From: Volutella citrinella
Taxonomy: Eukaryota; Ascomycota; Sordariomycetes; Hypocreales; Nectriaceae
Assembly: GCA_034401135.1 (NCBI GenBank)
Contig: JAWZSP010000008.1
Location: forward strand, 124,001 to 188,000
DNA length: 64,000 nt
Reading direction: 5' to 3'
Of this stretch, positions 1-10,284 are shown in pieces. The notes under the pieces are model-generated. The model ran no database searches. It was given only the letters and a program-made list of their open reading frames with translations, and had not been told where the DNA came from. Both the position numbers and the translations under genes were made by a program. Numbering within the stretch: position 1 is the first letter of the stretch; each line of letters begins with the position of its first letter.

Positions 1-861
1 GGTTCCAGCTCAACAGTTGGAAGAGCATCTTGAATGGACGATGAAACAGGACAAGCAAAGGCAGAGAAAATCCACAGCCACTAGGGTAGGGCGCCATGTC
101 ACATGTATCTTGTCCAAGGCAATCACACCACCTATATGTACTTTACTCTCTTGCTCGGCATGTGAATAGTGCGGCACTTTTTATTCATCTATGTCGTCAT
201 GGACGCACAACGATTCTTGGCATATTATGAACCTGGAGTGATGAAGAAAATGCAGCCAGGCTGCAGGGCTGATCCAGCTTGTTCGGCTTGATTGTTCGGC
301 CGGTTTCCTCGGGATATCAATCAGATCGAGCCTCATATTGTTCCCAGCTATTACCAGCATTGCGGTGACGAGGGGAGACGATGACGCTAACGGTAAATTA
401 AAGGGGACTATTCGATGCTTTTTTGCACGTGAACTACCATTCTGGACGATTACCAAGGTAATAATTCAGCTCACTGCGATCAGAGTTGGCTACCTCGGCA
501 AACCGAATACCACCTTACTCTATCCTGCAGGCCACCTTTGCTGCACGTTCTGGGGTTTTGCACTCGAAAACAGCAACTTAATCGCCAACTGCCGCAGGGG
601 AGAGACTGCGTTGGTGTGCTGATGTGACATGCAGGTTCAGCATGGTAGATTGCATCTATGCGCATGTGAGGGTGTCGACAGGCTCTATGAGATTAGCGGG
701 TCATGCCAAGCTAAAGATAAGCAGCCTTCGATTGCGTTATTGTCGTGTGCGTACCAATTCGTATGTAAGGTCGCTTCATCCGGCTTTTCTTCCGGCTGCT
801 TCTCTTCCATTGCCAAAAAGGACCGTGTCACTCATTAGTCTATTGCACCTTGTCGCACGCC
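1..861. other. Left-edge intergenic sequence, no gene recognised
   Basis: Short open frames occur on both strands, but none has a recognisable domain, plausible splice structure or codon pattern. The last few hundred bases presumably hold the promoter of the GMC oxidoreductase that starts at 862. Confidence 0.5.
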
Positions 862-3088
862 ATGCGCTGCATCCTGTCCCTCTCTTTTTTGGCCTCCATT
901 GTCAGCGCCCAACTCGTTGGCGGAGGCAATCTACGCGATGAATACGACTACGTCGTCATCGGCGGCGGTCCTGGCGGAATGACACTTGCCAACCGCCTGT
1001 CGGAGAACAAGGACATCACTGTCCTCCTCGTCGAGGCGGGACCACTGTATGTGCCAACCTAAACCATCGATTTCAGACTTGTGCATGTTTTCTTACTCGA
1101 CCGAAAAAGCCATAATTACGAGAAAGGAATCATGATCCCTCGCTGGCAGCCCCTGAGCCTGCTCAACCCGGACTATCAATGGGGTCTGGTGACGGAGCCC
1201 CAGAAAGAACTCCTGTACCGCCCGGTCCCCTGGATACAGGGCCATCTTCTCGGTGGCGGTAGCTCGGTCAACATCATGCTGATGAATATCGGAGCTCCAG
1301 CCGAGTTTGATGCGTGGGCTAGCTTTGGAAATCCCGGATGGAACTGGAAGGGCGTCTCGCCATACTTTCGCAAGGTCTGTATACTTCAATATTGCACCTT
1401 GCCAGATGAGACTAGAAGTTTCAGTGCTTAGTACTGATATTTCTAGGCTGAGAAATTCACCCCTCCGAGTGTTGAAGAGGCCAACGATTTTAAAATCACG
1501 TACAACGAGGCGTGTCACGGCTTCGAGGGCCCAGTCTCAAGCGGCTACAGCGCGTGGCACTACCCACAGAACAGTAGGAACACATCCGTAATAGGTACTT
1601 CAACTTGAGCATGCGCTAATTGATGTTGTTCAGAACTTTGGCAGGAGGCTATGGACTCATTGGGCATCAAACGAGCTCGCGACCCTCTCTGCGACCCCCT
1701 GGGATCCTTCTTCTCCCCCCACGCCCTCGACCACCAGAACCAGTCCCGTGTGGATGCCAGAGTCGCCTACTTTGATCCCATCTTTGCGCCTGGCGGGGCT
1801 CCGAGGTCCAACATTGACGTGGTTGTCAACAACCTGGTGACGAAGCTCATCTCGACCAAGGATACGAACGGCCGCGTTCGCGTCACCGGCATCGAGGTCA
1901 GTGGGCATCGTAGACTGCCATGCTGCGTTTTCTGTTTCTAAGTTTGACATATATAGTTTGCCTCATCTGCGTCTTCTCCGCGTACCACGGTCAAAGTCAC
2001 GAGGGAGGCAATTGTCTCTGGTGGTGCCGTCCAGACCCCGAAGCTGCTGCAGCTAAGCGGCATCGGCGACAAGAATGTGCTCAAGAAGCTCGGCATCGAC
2101 GTCGTTGTCGACCTACCAGGCGTAGGGGCCAATTTACAAGACCATCCTGGTACCTTCAACATTGGCGCGGGTCTGTCTCCCACTCTCTCCCTCTATCTGA
2201 CCTTGATCAAAGTCTGACGTGCGTCAACTCCAGTGAAACCGGGCGTACCAAGTGAGCCTGAGGAGTGGCTGAACCCATTCCTCGACAAGGAGCACGGCGA
2301 TCTCTACTACAAGAACCGAACAGGTCGCTGGACCGAGTCAGGAGACTGCCTCGCGTTTATGCCATGTAAGCCCCCAAGGCGCAACCTCCGCAACGTTCAC
2401 AACTAACAGCATCGTCTCCTTATACAACAATATCTCTTCCAGCGACAAGGTTGCTGCGAGGGTCCTCGCCAGTATGGACACGTCCACGTCGCTCGAATAT
2501 CTGTCCTCGGACACGCACGCCGATGTCGCCGCCGGATACGCCGCCCAAGTCGACGCCATCCGCGACATGACCATTGCCGGCACCACGGCGGGCGAGGAAC
2601 TCATCTGGTTCGGCGGCGGCTTCGAAGTCGTCAACGCGCTCATGTCGCCACTATCACGGGGCACCGTCCGACCGAAATCCAAGAACCCCTTCCAGAACCC
2701 GGCCGTGGACCCGCGATATGCCACCCACCCAGCCGACATGGACCGGCTGATAGACGGGCAGCTGTTTTACAACAAGCTCGTCAAGACGCCGCAGATGAAG
2801 CAGATTGGCTTGACCGATGTCATCCCGGGCCCGCTCGTGCAGGGTAGAGCTGCCATCGAGCTGTACATCCGGGGTGCGCTGCTGACGGCGTGGCATCCCG
2901 TTGGAACGGCCGCCATGTTGCCGCGCAAGATGGGCGGTGTCGTGGATCCCAATCTCAAGGTCTATGGCGTCGAGAACCTGCGTGTCGTTGATGCGTCCAT
3001 CATGCCCATTTTGGTTTCTGCTCACACCATGGGGACGACGTATGCCATTTCCGAAAAGGCTGCCGACATTATCAAGGCTACATGGTGA
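862..3088 (+). CDS. Secreted GMC (glucose-methanol-choline) flavin oxidoreductase
   Basis: FAD-dependent alcohol/sugar/aryl-alcohol oxidase or dehydrogenase family, substrate unknown. ATG 862 opens a signal peptide (about 18 residues, ending near SAQL), followed by the Rossmann motif [15 protein letters not shown] and the sugar-contact motif [10 protein letters not shown]. The second GMC signature is [15 protein letters not shown]. The C-terminus has WHPVGTAAM and [11 protein letters not shown], which place the two catalytic-pocket histidines (the second one replaces the Asn of some members). Inferred exons are 862-1046, 1110-1374, 1447-1594, 1634-1896, 1957-2170, 2234-2365 and about 2410-3088, giving roughly 628 residues. 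The sixth junction is odd. Donor GTAAGC at 2366 joined to the AG at 2409 or 2442 leaves the last exon one base out of frame, so an alternative donor (GTTTAT at 2355) or a one-base error or frameshift is needed. The family call is firm; intactness is not. Confidence 0.85.
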
Positions 3089-3420
3089 TAGGAGTTTCTT
3101 GGTTCTGGGCACGAGATGGTGTATAGTTCCTTTAGTCTAGAACGCTGTATGAGAGAAGGATTCTTATCTAATTAAGTAGAAATGGGTTCACTGGCGAGTT
3201 CCGGGAACCTGAATTAGAGGAGGTAAGGTCTATATCTATATCATTCTATGTTGTTCTAAGTTTCTATAAAAATGCCAACACGCTGTCGGCTGAGTAGGGA
3301 TCTAGTCTATCAAAATCTCATTGGCGCCTCGTTACATCATTAGGTAGATTAGTTTTATACATTAACAAGTAGGAGAGGGCCTGGTGTAATCCAGGGGTTG
3401 GTTCTTCCATCGAGAGCCGT

Positions 3421-4500
3421 CTATTGGAAAATGTCATCCTCTTCGGCTTCCTCCTTTTCACGGCGGCCAGCCTCCTCGTCGCCAAGGACGGTGGCATCGC
3501 TACTTGAGTCGGAAACATTGCCATCGGTGGCAGTAGTGGGCGTGACATAGGTGCTTCGGCTGCTAGCACCGTTGGGCACGTGGAAGCGGCGGTCGATGCG
3601 GATGAAGGTGTAGGTGTAGACCACCAGGAGCTCAATGAGGTAGGTGGTGGTGTAGAAGAGGGCCTTGTGGTGGTACCAGGCCGGGTTCGACACGGGACGA
3701 GCCGGGCTAAGGGCGATGGCGGCGCGGAACCAGGCGGCAAATGCCAGCAGCGTCGACGAGGCGAGGACGAGGGTGGCCTTTGTGCGCATGCGGCCGGAGC
3801 CGAACTTGTCGAGGGCGGCGGTGCGGGGGTACAGCAGGGCAAGGGCGATGATGGGCACAGGCACGGTGGCCATTACGGCCAGCCAGCTGCTGCCGACCTG
3901 CTGGACGGTGCGGATGCGCATCAGGGTGGACATGTCGAGGGTGTAGAAGCTTAGGATGATGACGACGATGACCATGACGATGGCGGCACCGATGCTGGCG
4001 AAGAGGAAGCGGAACAGCACCTTTGCGGGCATGCTCCAGCCGATCTGGGGCTGGTAGGCGCGCAGGATTCGCTGGGCAAAGATGATGTTGACGATGAAGA
4101 TGGCGACGACGCCGGCGTTGGTCAGGACCTGGGAGGCGATGCTGAGGCTGACATTATTGAGATGCGAGGCCCAGGCGATGCGTAGGGCGTTTGCGATGAT
4201 GCGGGCCATGCTGAAGCCAAACATCATGCCCGAGATGAGGAACTTGTGGGCGCGACGGTTGTTGAGCTGTAGGATGGTCATGTTGGCGATGGCGGCGACG
4301 AGGAAGAAGGCCAGGATGATGGCGCTGATGGGGTCGTCGACGGAGGAGACTGGGATTTCGCCGAGGATGGCGTTGCGCTGGGGGTAGGGGGCGCCATGGG
4401 CCTTGAGATGAATGTTAGTTGGCTGAATTGAGAGAGGAAGTGATGGTGGTGGTGTACGAACCTTGAGTGCGGCGATGGCGTCGGGGCTGAGGGAAGCCAT
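3421..4500 (-). CDS. DUF3112-type seven-helix membrane protein
   Basis: Integral membrane protein of a fungal-only uncharacterised family that I recognise as DUF3112-like. About seven hydrophobic helices start after a short N-terminus, with the family-like segment HKFLISGMMFGFSMARI followed by an LRIAWA stretch, an IIFAQRILRA loop and a charged, acidic cytoplasmic tail (EEAGRREKEEAEEDD). An intron at 4402-4461 (donor GTTCGT, branch CTAAC, acceptor CAAG) is exactly 60 nt and stop-free. The whole stretch is therefore one open frame, but the spliced protein should lack 20 residues after MASLSPDAIAALK (about 339 residues). The neighbours do not explain a function. Confidence 0.75.
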   Translation of the reverse strand: MASLSPDAIAALKVRTPPPSLPLSIQPTNIHLKAHGAPYPQRNAILGEIPVSSVDDPISAIILAFFLVAAIANMTILQLNNRRAHKFLISGMMFGFSMARIIANALRIAWASHLNNVSLSIASQVLTNAGVVAIFIVNIIFAQRILRAYQPQIGWSMPAKVLFRFLFASIGAAIVMVIVVIILSFYTLDMSTLMRIRTVQQVGSSWLAVMATVPVPIIALALLYPRTAALDKFGSGRMRTKATLVLASSTLLAFAAWFRAAIALSPARPVSNPAWYHHKALFYTTTYLIELLVVYTYTFIRIDRRFHVPNGASSRSTYVTPTTATDGNVSDSSSDATVLGDEEAGRREKEEAEEDDIFQ

Positions 4501-5607
4501 TGTATGTGTGGCGTGCGGGTGTGGCGTGCGGGTGTGGCGTGTGTGCGTGGCTGAGGTGTGTTTGTGATGGTCTCGACTGGAGTTTGCTGTTGATCTAGTA
4601 TGTTTGAATCGGATCTCGTCTGTTTTGATCTGTCTGATCTGTCTGTCTGATCTGTCTTTGTCTTGGAATGCATCTCAACGGGACGGCACATGGCATAGAT
4701 AATAAATAAAAAAAACTTACGTCTGCTCGGCCCATCCTGCTGCTGTCATGACACACACAAAGTTGGCCATCGGCGAGTCGGTGTCGCGAACCTCCGACAT
4801 GCCGTCGCAGTCGGCGACTTTCTGTCCCGGCATTTTGTCTTGTGGGCCCGGGGAATAGACCAAAGAGCGAGAGAGAGGATTATACGCTCCTGTGATTGGC
4901 CAGCTGTCGCACTCGCCTTTCCCAGGCCTCGTCAGACGCGAGGGCTCGTTCCGCTATCCCCTTTTGGCTTAGCATGTAGCGCCTCGCGGCCTGCAATTGG
5001 CGGGCGTTAGCACTAAAACCCGGGCTTAGGCTGCGTGGAGATAAGTCGGCGCAATTTCTGTCATGGTCGGCTTGGTCTGTACAGCGAAGCCCCGACGGAC
5101 AGGCACAAGCGCTGCCTAATAACCCCTGATTATCAATCCCGAGAATCGTGAATTTGAGAATTAGCCAGAATCACGGCCCTTGACGTCATTGTGCGTGTGT
5201 CAAAGCGACGCGCTGATTAAACTGATTATCCTTCTGCCAGCGTCGCACTACCTTAGCCGACAGATGAAAAGACCGAAGGCGGAATAAATTTGTCCAAGAT
5301 ACCCGAGCACCGAGATTTCTCAGCTTTCGGGTCTTCCCGTCACACGTGTCTTTGCCCGCGAGCAGCCCAATGAGATGCCGCCCCAGCCAGCTCATCCCAG
5401 TTCTCCACTGTGTCGGTAGCCTGTCTCTGTCGCTCTCCCGGACGCTCCAGCTTGCCAGCATCCCCACATTTCCAGGGCAGAATCTGCTGTGCAGGGTAAG
5501 CCAAACGGATTTAATTCATTGCCGAATAACATCGCTGTTCTATTCACAACAAATGACAATGTTGACGGGTTTATTATTCCACTCCCTAATTACATCGCAC
5601 ACATGCA
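4501..5607. other. Intergenic/5-prime leader of the DUF3112 gene with short tandem repeats
   Basis: Immediately upstream of the minus-strand ATG lie about 2.8 copies of a 13-bp unit GTGTGGCGTGCGG (4506-4541). A second simple repeat based on TCTGATCTG/TCTGTCTG follows at about 4617-4660. Both would sit in the leader or core promoter of the DUF3112 gene. The rest, up to the stop codon of the monooxygenase at 5608, holds no recognised gene. Confidence 0.5.
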
Positions 5608-6942
5608 CTAGAGCTGCACGCCAGCTTGCTGGACATATTGATTCGGCGGTCGCGGAGAGCCCAAGTTTTCTCTCAATGTTTTGCCCTCGTATTCAGACCG
5701 AAACAAGCCACGGCGGACGAGCTCTGGCACAATATGTGTGGTAAAGTCTTGCAAACCATCTAGCAACAGAGGCTGGATAATGGCAAATCCATCAGTCGCC
5801 TCTTGCTCAACCCAGGATTGCAAATCGTCGGCAATGGACTGCGTTGTTCCCACCAATGGCCTATGTCCGAGACCAATCGAGCACCTCTCTGCCGTTTGGC
5901 GGATTGTCAATTTGTTTTGTCGCGCAAACGAAGCAATGGCCGCAGCCCGACCAGAGGAAAACCCGGCATCGTACGTGTCTGGAAACGGCGCATCGAGGTC
6001 TGCGTCGCCGAAATCGATGGCAAGATTCTTCACTGCCACCTCCGTTGGCCACAGCGACGTTGCTTCCTTGAGTTTGCGCTCCGCCTCTTCCTGCGTCTCA
6101 CCCCAGATGACTGCCGCGCCCGTGAGGATGACCAAGTGATCAGGATTTCTTCCTGCGGCAATGGCAGCGTCCTTGAGAGCCCGATACGTCCTCTGCCCGT
6201 CCGCGATGGAATAATTCGCGCAGTAGATGAGATCGGCCGTCGAACCGCCAAACGCCACGCCTTCAGCAGAAGTTCCCGCCTGGGCGATGACGGGATGCCC
6301 TTGAATGGGACGTTCTACCCTGAGCGGGCTACTGATCTTGTAGTAGCCATCATCAATCTTGGGCCAATGGACCTTGTCCAAGTCAACATATATCCCCGAC
6401 GCCTTGTCTCTGAGCAGTGCGTCGTCCTCGAAGCTGTCCCAGAGAGCCTTGACAGCGCCCAGAAACGACCTGGCTCTGCCGTACTTGGCCGCACTGTCTC
6501 TGACCTCCTCGGGCGGAACTCCCAGATTGGCTGAGCCCGGACCCTGTGTGGTGACCACATTCCAGCCCGCACGTCCGTGGCTGATGTGATCCAGGCTGGC
6601 TAGCTGCCGGGCCACATGCGTAGGCTCGTTGTCGCTGACGCTTGCCGTGTAAACGAGGCCGATGTGCTTTGTGCGAGCAGCGATGGCGGAAAACAACGTC
6701 GCGGGCTCAAAGCCACTCACGCTCCACAGGTGCTTGGCCGTTGCATCAGAGGGGAATCCCGCTCCATCAGCCAGAAACAGAGTATCAAACTTGGCACTCT
6801 CTGCTAGCTGGGCGTATTCGATGTAGTAGTCCACGTCGAGGCTGTCATGGGCATGCTGGTTTGGGTGCCGCCATATCTGAGTCTGTGCCCCAGAGTATAT
6901 GAACGCAGCGAGACGGAGCTTTTTTTGCCCTGCCGAGGTCAT
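5608..6942 (-). CDS. FMN-dependent luciferase-like monooxygenase (NtaA/SnaA/DszA type)
   Basis: Intronless, 444 residues, close to the usual length of the family. These are flavin-reductase-dependent class C monooxygenases such as nitrilotriacetate monooxygenase component A, pristinamycin IIA synthase and DszA. Visible features are the N-terminal KLRLAAFIYSGAQTQIWRHP, a FDTLFLADG segment, GFEPATLFSAIAARTKHIGL and the conserved HVARQLASLDHISHGRAGW stretch followed by NVVTT, which is typical of this subgroup. The C-terminal DGFAIIQPLL and VPELVRRGLFR are also family-typical. No flavin reductase gene is visible nearby, so reduced FMN would have to come from elsewhere. It lies between the DUF3112 gene and an MFS carrier at the start of the oxidative block. 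Substrate unknown. Confidence 0.9.
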   Translation of the reverse strand: MTSAGQKKLRLAAFIYSGAQTQIWRHPNQHAHDSLDVDYYIEYAQLAESAKFDTLFLADGAGFPSDATAKHLWSVSGFEPATLFSAIAARTKHIGLVYTASVSDNEPTHVARQLASLDHISHGRAGWNVVTTQGPGSANLGVPPEEVRDSAAKYGRARSFLGAVKALWDSFEDDALLRDKASGIYVDLDKVHWPKIDDGYYKISSPLRVERPIQGHPVIAQAGTSAEGVAFGGSTADLIYCANYSIADGQRTYRALKDAAIAAGRNPDHLVILTGAAVIWGETQEEAERKLKEATSLWPTEVAVKNLAIDFGDADLDAPFPDTYDAGFSSGRAAAIASFARQNKLTIRQTAERCSIGLGHRPLVGTTQSIADDLQSWVEQEATDGFAIIQPLLLDGLQDFTTHIVPELVRRGLFRSEYEGKTLRENLGSPRPPNQYVQQAGVQL

Positions 6943-7763
6943 TGTGTGTGTGTGTGTATACTCGTCTAGGTGTCACTTGTGGGTGCTGTCGTTGGCAATT
7001 ACTTGACAATTGGTGCTGGCAGCTTGCACCGGCTCTTACAAGGCCGTGAATATATGGGAAATGAATGCCAATGATACCCGAAATACAGCCAAGAATGGAT
7101 TGAACACCCGTTTATTTCCGGACCGGCGCCCTTTGACAACCCTGGCTTAGTGTCGATGTCGACATCACCACCTCTGGAAACGCCAGACCCAGTCACCCAG
7201 CCATCAACAGAGGGAAAGCACGTCATTGGCGTTATCTTGCATGTTGATTTTCGGATCCGGTTACGGCCTCAAGTCAGTGCAGCGGGGGCTGGACTCATGG
7301 TATGACTCGTGAGGGATTTGATAGCATGTGGCCGGGGGATCTCAACTTCTGAAGGCGTCATCCGTTAATATTATGGTACACCCACCCCCGCATTTGACAT
7401 GCATGGAACGGCTGAAATAATGTCCTTTTTCGGATTTGTATCTAATGTCACTTGGGTATAGCACTGGCATGAAATCTTAACTCCGTACTCCGGAGTTCGC
7501 TGGAGCAAGGGCCAGGGATGCGTCATTGCCGACCATATTGCGAAATGGCATCTCTCGAATCCGTGGCACTAATGGACTTGTTGACGCTCAAATTTGAGGA
7601 GAGGTAGAAGAGTTTGTTTATTAGAGACATATTGTCACATGGAGCTTGCTTTTTCTGACGAATTCAAGGCCTGGCCGAGTGTAACCCATCACACCTCGTC
7701 AACACCAATACCCACTGCGTTCCTTTACACGCGTGCATCAGTCAGAGAGCATCTCACTGAAGA
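6943..7763. promoter_or_regulatory. Divergent promoter between NtaA-type monooxygenase and MFS carrier
   Basis: An 821-bp region separates two divergently transcribed starts (6942 minus, 7764 plus). A (TG)n run at 6945-6958 directly precedes the monooxygenase ATG on its sense strand. I see no gene inside. Shared control of the monooxygenase and the carrier is an inference from the layout only. Confidence 0.45.
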
Positions 7764-9585
7764 ATGGCAATTGAAACGACGCGGTCGTCCACCAGTGACG
7801 AGCCCAGCTCTGTCAAAGCCGGGAAAACACCTGCGGTAGCGGTTCAAGACCTGGCTGCATACGAAGACTTGTCTAGAGACCTTCGCGATGACCCAGAAGC
7901 ACGAGCAGCCTTCCTCTCGACATTCACTGCCGAGGAGGAGAAGGCCATTATGCGCAAAGTCGACACTCGGTTCCTGATTCTCATTGGATTCATGTTTATG
8001 TTCAAGAATGTGAGCGCTCTTGCTTGCGCAAAAACCTGATAGTAGTGCTCATCATCCTTGACAGATTGACTTTTCCAACATCAGCATCATCAAGACAATG
8101 CAGCTTGGGACCCCAAACAACATCATGGTAGAACTTGGCTTCACGCCAGATGCTTACAACTGGCTTGCTACAATTCAAGGCGTATGTGCATCTCACCTCT
8201 GCACAATCACTGTTTCTAACCATCTTGCTCAGATTCCGTACATCATCTTTGAGTTGCCTAGCACTCTTCTGCTGAAGTGGATGACGCCTCATGCGCTCGA
8301 GTCACGGATATTTCTGACGTGGGGTATTGCAACGGCTTGCTGCGGCGCTGTCAAGACCACTAGCCAGCTCATGGCCTGCCGTTGGCTCGTAGGGTATGAC
8401 AAGCAATGGAAGTTGCAACTTACCAGATCTGAAGCTGACGATCTTGTCTACAGAATGTTGGAAGCTGGCATGTTTCCCGGCGTCATCACCACCCTTTCTT
8501 ACTGGTATCGAACCGATGAAATCGGTCGTCCCATCCTTTGGTATTTCTCCATTGCGCAGTTTGCGGGCATCATTGGATCCTTGATCTGCTACGGCACGAG
8601 CTACATGAATGGAATGCGTGGATTGTCCGGCTGGCGATGGACATTCATCATCGAGGGCGTAGCGACGGTAGTCCTGGCCATCATCATCTTCCTCGTTCTT
8701 CCCGATTTCCCAAAGTCAAAGAGGAGCGCGCGGTGGCTCACCCCTCGGGAACAGCAGTTCCTTGAAGCCCGCATGCCACCACATGCGCCAGCTACTGCCG
8801 ATCCGTCTTGGAAGACTAAGGATGCATGGGTTGCTTTCAAGAGCCCCACGACTTGGGCCTTCTTGTTTGACCAGACGCTGATGAACCTGGCGCTTTATGC
8901 GCTCAGCTGGTATCTCCCCACCATCATCGCCGGTTTGGGCTTTGCCAAGCTGCCCAACAGCTTGCTCTTGAATATTCCCCCTGCAGTTGCCGGCATTATG
9001 GCAATGATGATCTGCGTGCTGATCACTTCCCGGGCCTGGGCACCAAGGCCTCTACTCTGCGTGTAAGAAACCGCCGTGTCTTCCCCCTCATGCTTCATCT
9101 GCTGACAAGAATGCCACAGAATCGTCGTTTTGGGCACTATTATATGCTTCATCCTGTTCTTCTCGCTTAGTAGCTCGGGTGCGCTTTATGCTGCCTGTAT
9201 TCTCAGCCAGTTCTTCAGCTCGTCCTACTATGTCCCGTATTGGTCTTGGAGAACCTCGGTGCTCTCGGGCTCAACTGGGGCTGCCTTTGCCATCGGTCTG
9301 CAGAGTAGTGTAGCACAGCTGGGTGCCGCTATTGGACCGCAGTTCTTCCAGTCCAAGTGGGCTCACAACCGATACCGGAATAGCTTCTTTATCGGTTTCG
9401 CAATCACGCTGACGGCATTGTTGACGAATTTGTGGACTTGGTGGCTCACGCGCAATATCGAGAGGCAAGTGATCAAGGTAAGGCGAGCCACTCTGAAAGC
9501 GCGAAAGGAGGGCAAGGCGTACAATGGAGAGTCGGAAGTGGATGTTGCTGGAGATGACATGATTAAGAATCGCCGCTGGTGGTAG
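7764..9585 (+). CDS. MFS transporter, Dal5/allantoate permease family (first of four)
   Basis: Plasma-membrane anion:cation symporter family, which in fungi moves allantoate, nicotinate, vitamins and small carboxylates. Exons 7764-8009, 8065-8181, 8233-8393, 8454-9062 and 9120-9585 join in frame to 532 residues with about 12 helices. Family features are KVDTRFLILIGFMFMFKN, the IPYIIFELPSTLLLKW helix, RWLVGMLEAGMFPG (reconstituted by removing intron 8394-8453), GWRWTFIIEG and a C-terminal WWLTRNIERQ. Intron 8394-8453 is 60 nt and stop-free, so retention would insert 20 residues after transmembrane helix 4. It lies between two monooxygenase genes, consistent with import of their substrate (inference). 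Confidence 0.88.
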
Positions 9586-10284
9586 TTGTCAGCTGGGCAG
9601 GTGGCCACGGTTGAAGGACAGAACTGGAGAGGCTTTGAGAACCATGCATGCATAAGCTTTCGTCGAATACGTTATGATAGGACGGAACGCTTGTAGTTTA
9701 CTACGTCAATAGCTCTTGACAGCACTGGCTGGTCATTACTTTCCAGACCTCCAATCAACGACTCCTCGCACAACCCTCTCTGGTGACAATATACTGAAAC
9801 ATTATTCGCTGAAATATTGCCATTTAGTGGAAGGGGTGGTCGGGACATCATGGGATTTCGGCTCTTGTGTCTTCGGCGTCAGCAATGAGCATGGGTCATG
9901 ATGATGCGACTCCCATGGGATGGGCGCAATTCTTCTACCAAACTTGGCAATCGAGCTAGTTCCATGGCCGGATCTGTCGGCTCATTGACACTCTTATCTC
10001 CGGGTAGCTCATATGATAATCTCAAGCAAGTTGGGGGCAATGCGCGCGTTGTGGAGAATAAGGATTGCGTCTTCTGGTCGGCTCTGATGTGATATGCCCC
10101 CCCCACCCTTGATACATCCGGGGACGGCGTCCCAATCATGTGGGGTCTGCCAGCTGTATTGAACATGGCGCTCCGAAATCCCGTTTAATACGCGAGAACC
10201 GCTGGAACCCAATGAGATGACATGACAACCGCCACCTCAACTAGGCCTTGATCCCTACCACTCGACGATTCAAGTACGATAGCC
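9586..10284. other. Intergenic region, no gene recognised
   Basis: About 700 bp between the MFS carrier and the first BVMO on the same strand. It contains a cytosine run near 10097-10104. No coding or repeat structure stands out; it presumably carries the BVMO promoter. Confidence 0.45.

Noticed and set aside
1047..1076. A 30-nt intron in the GMC gene (GTATGT to TTTCAG).
   Set aside because: Too short for fungal splicing. Extending to the AAAAAG acceptor at 1109 (63 nt) keeps the frame and gives the family-like [16 protein letters not shown].
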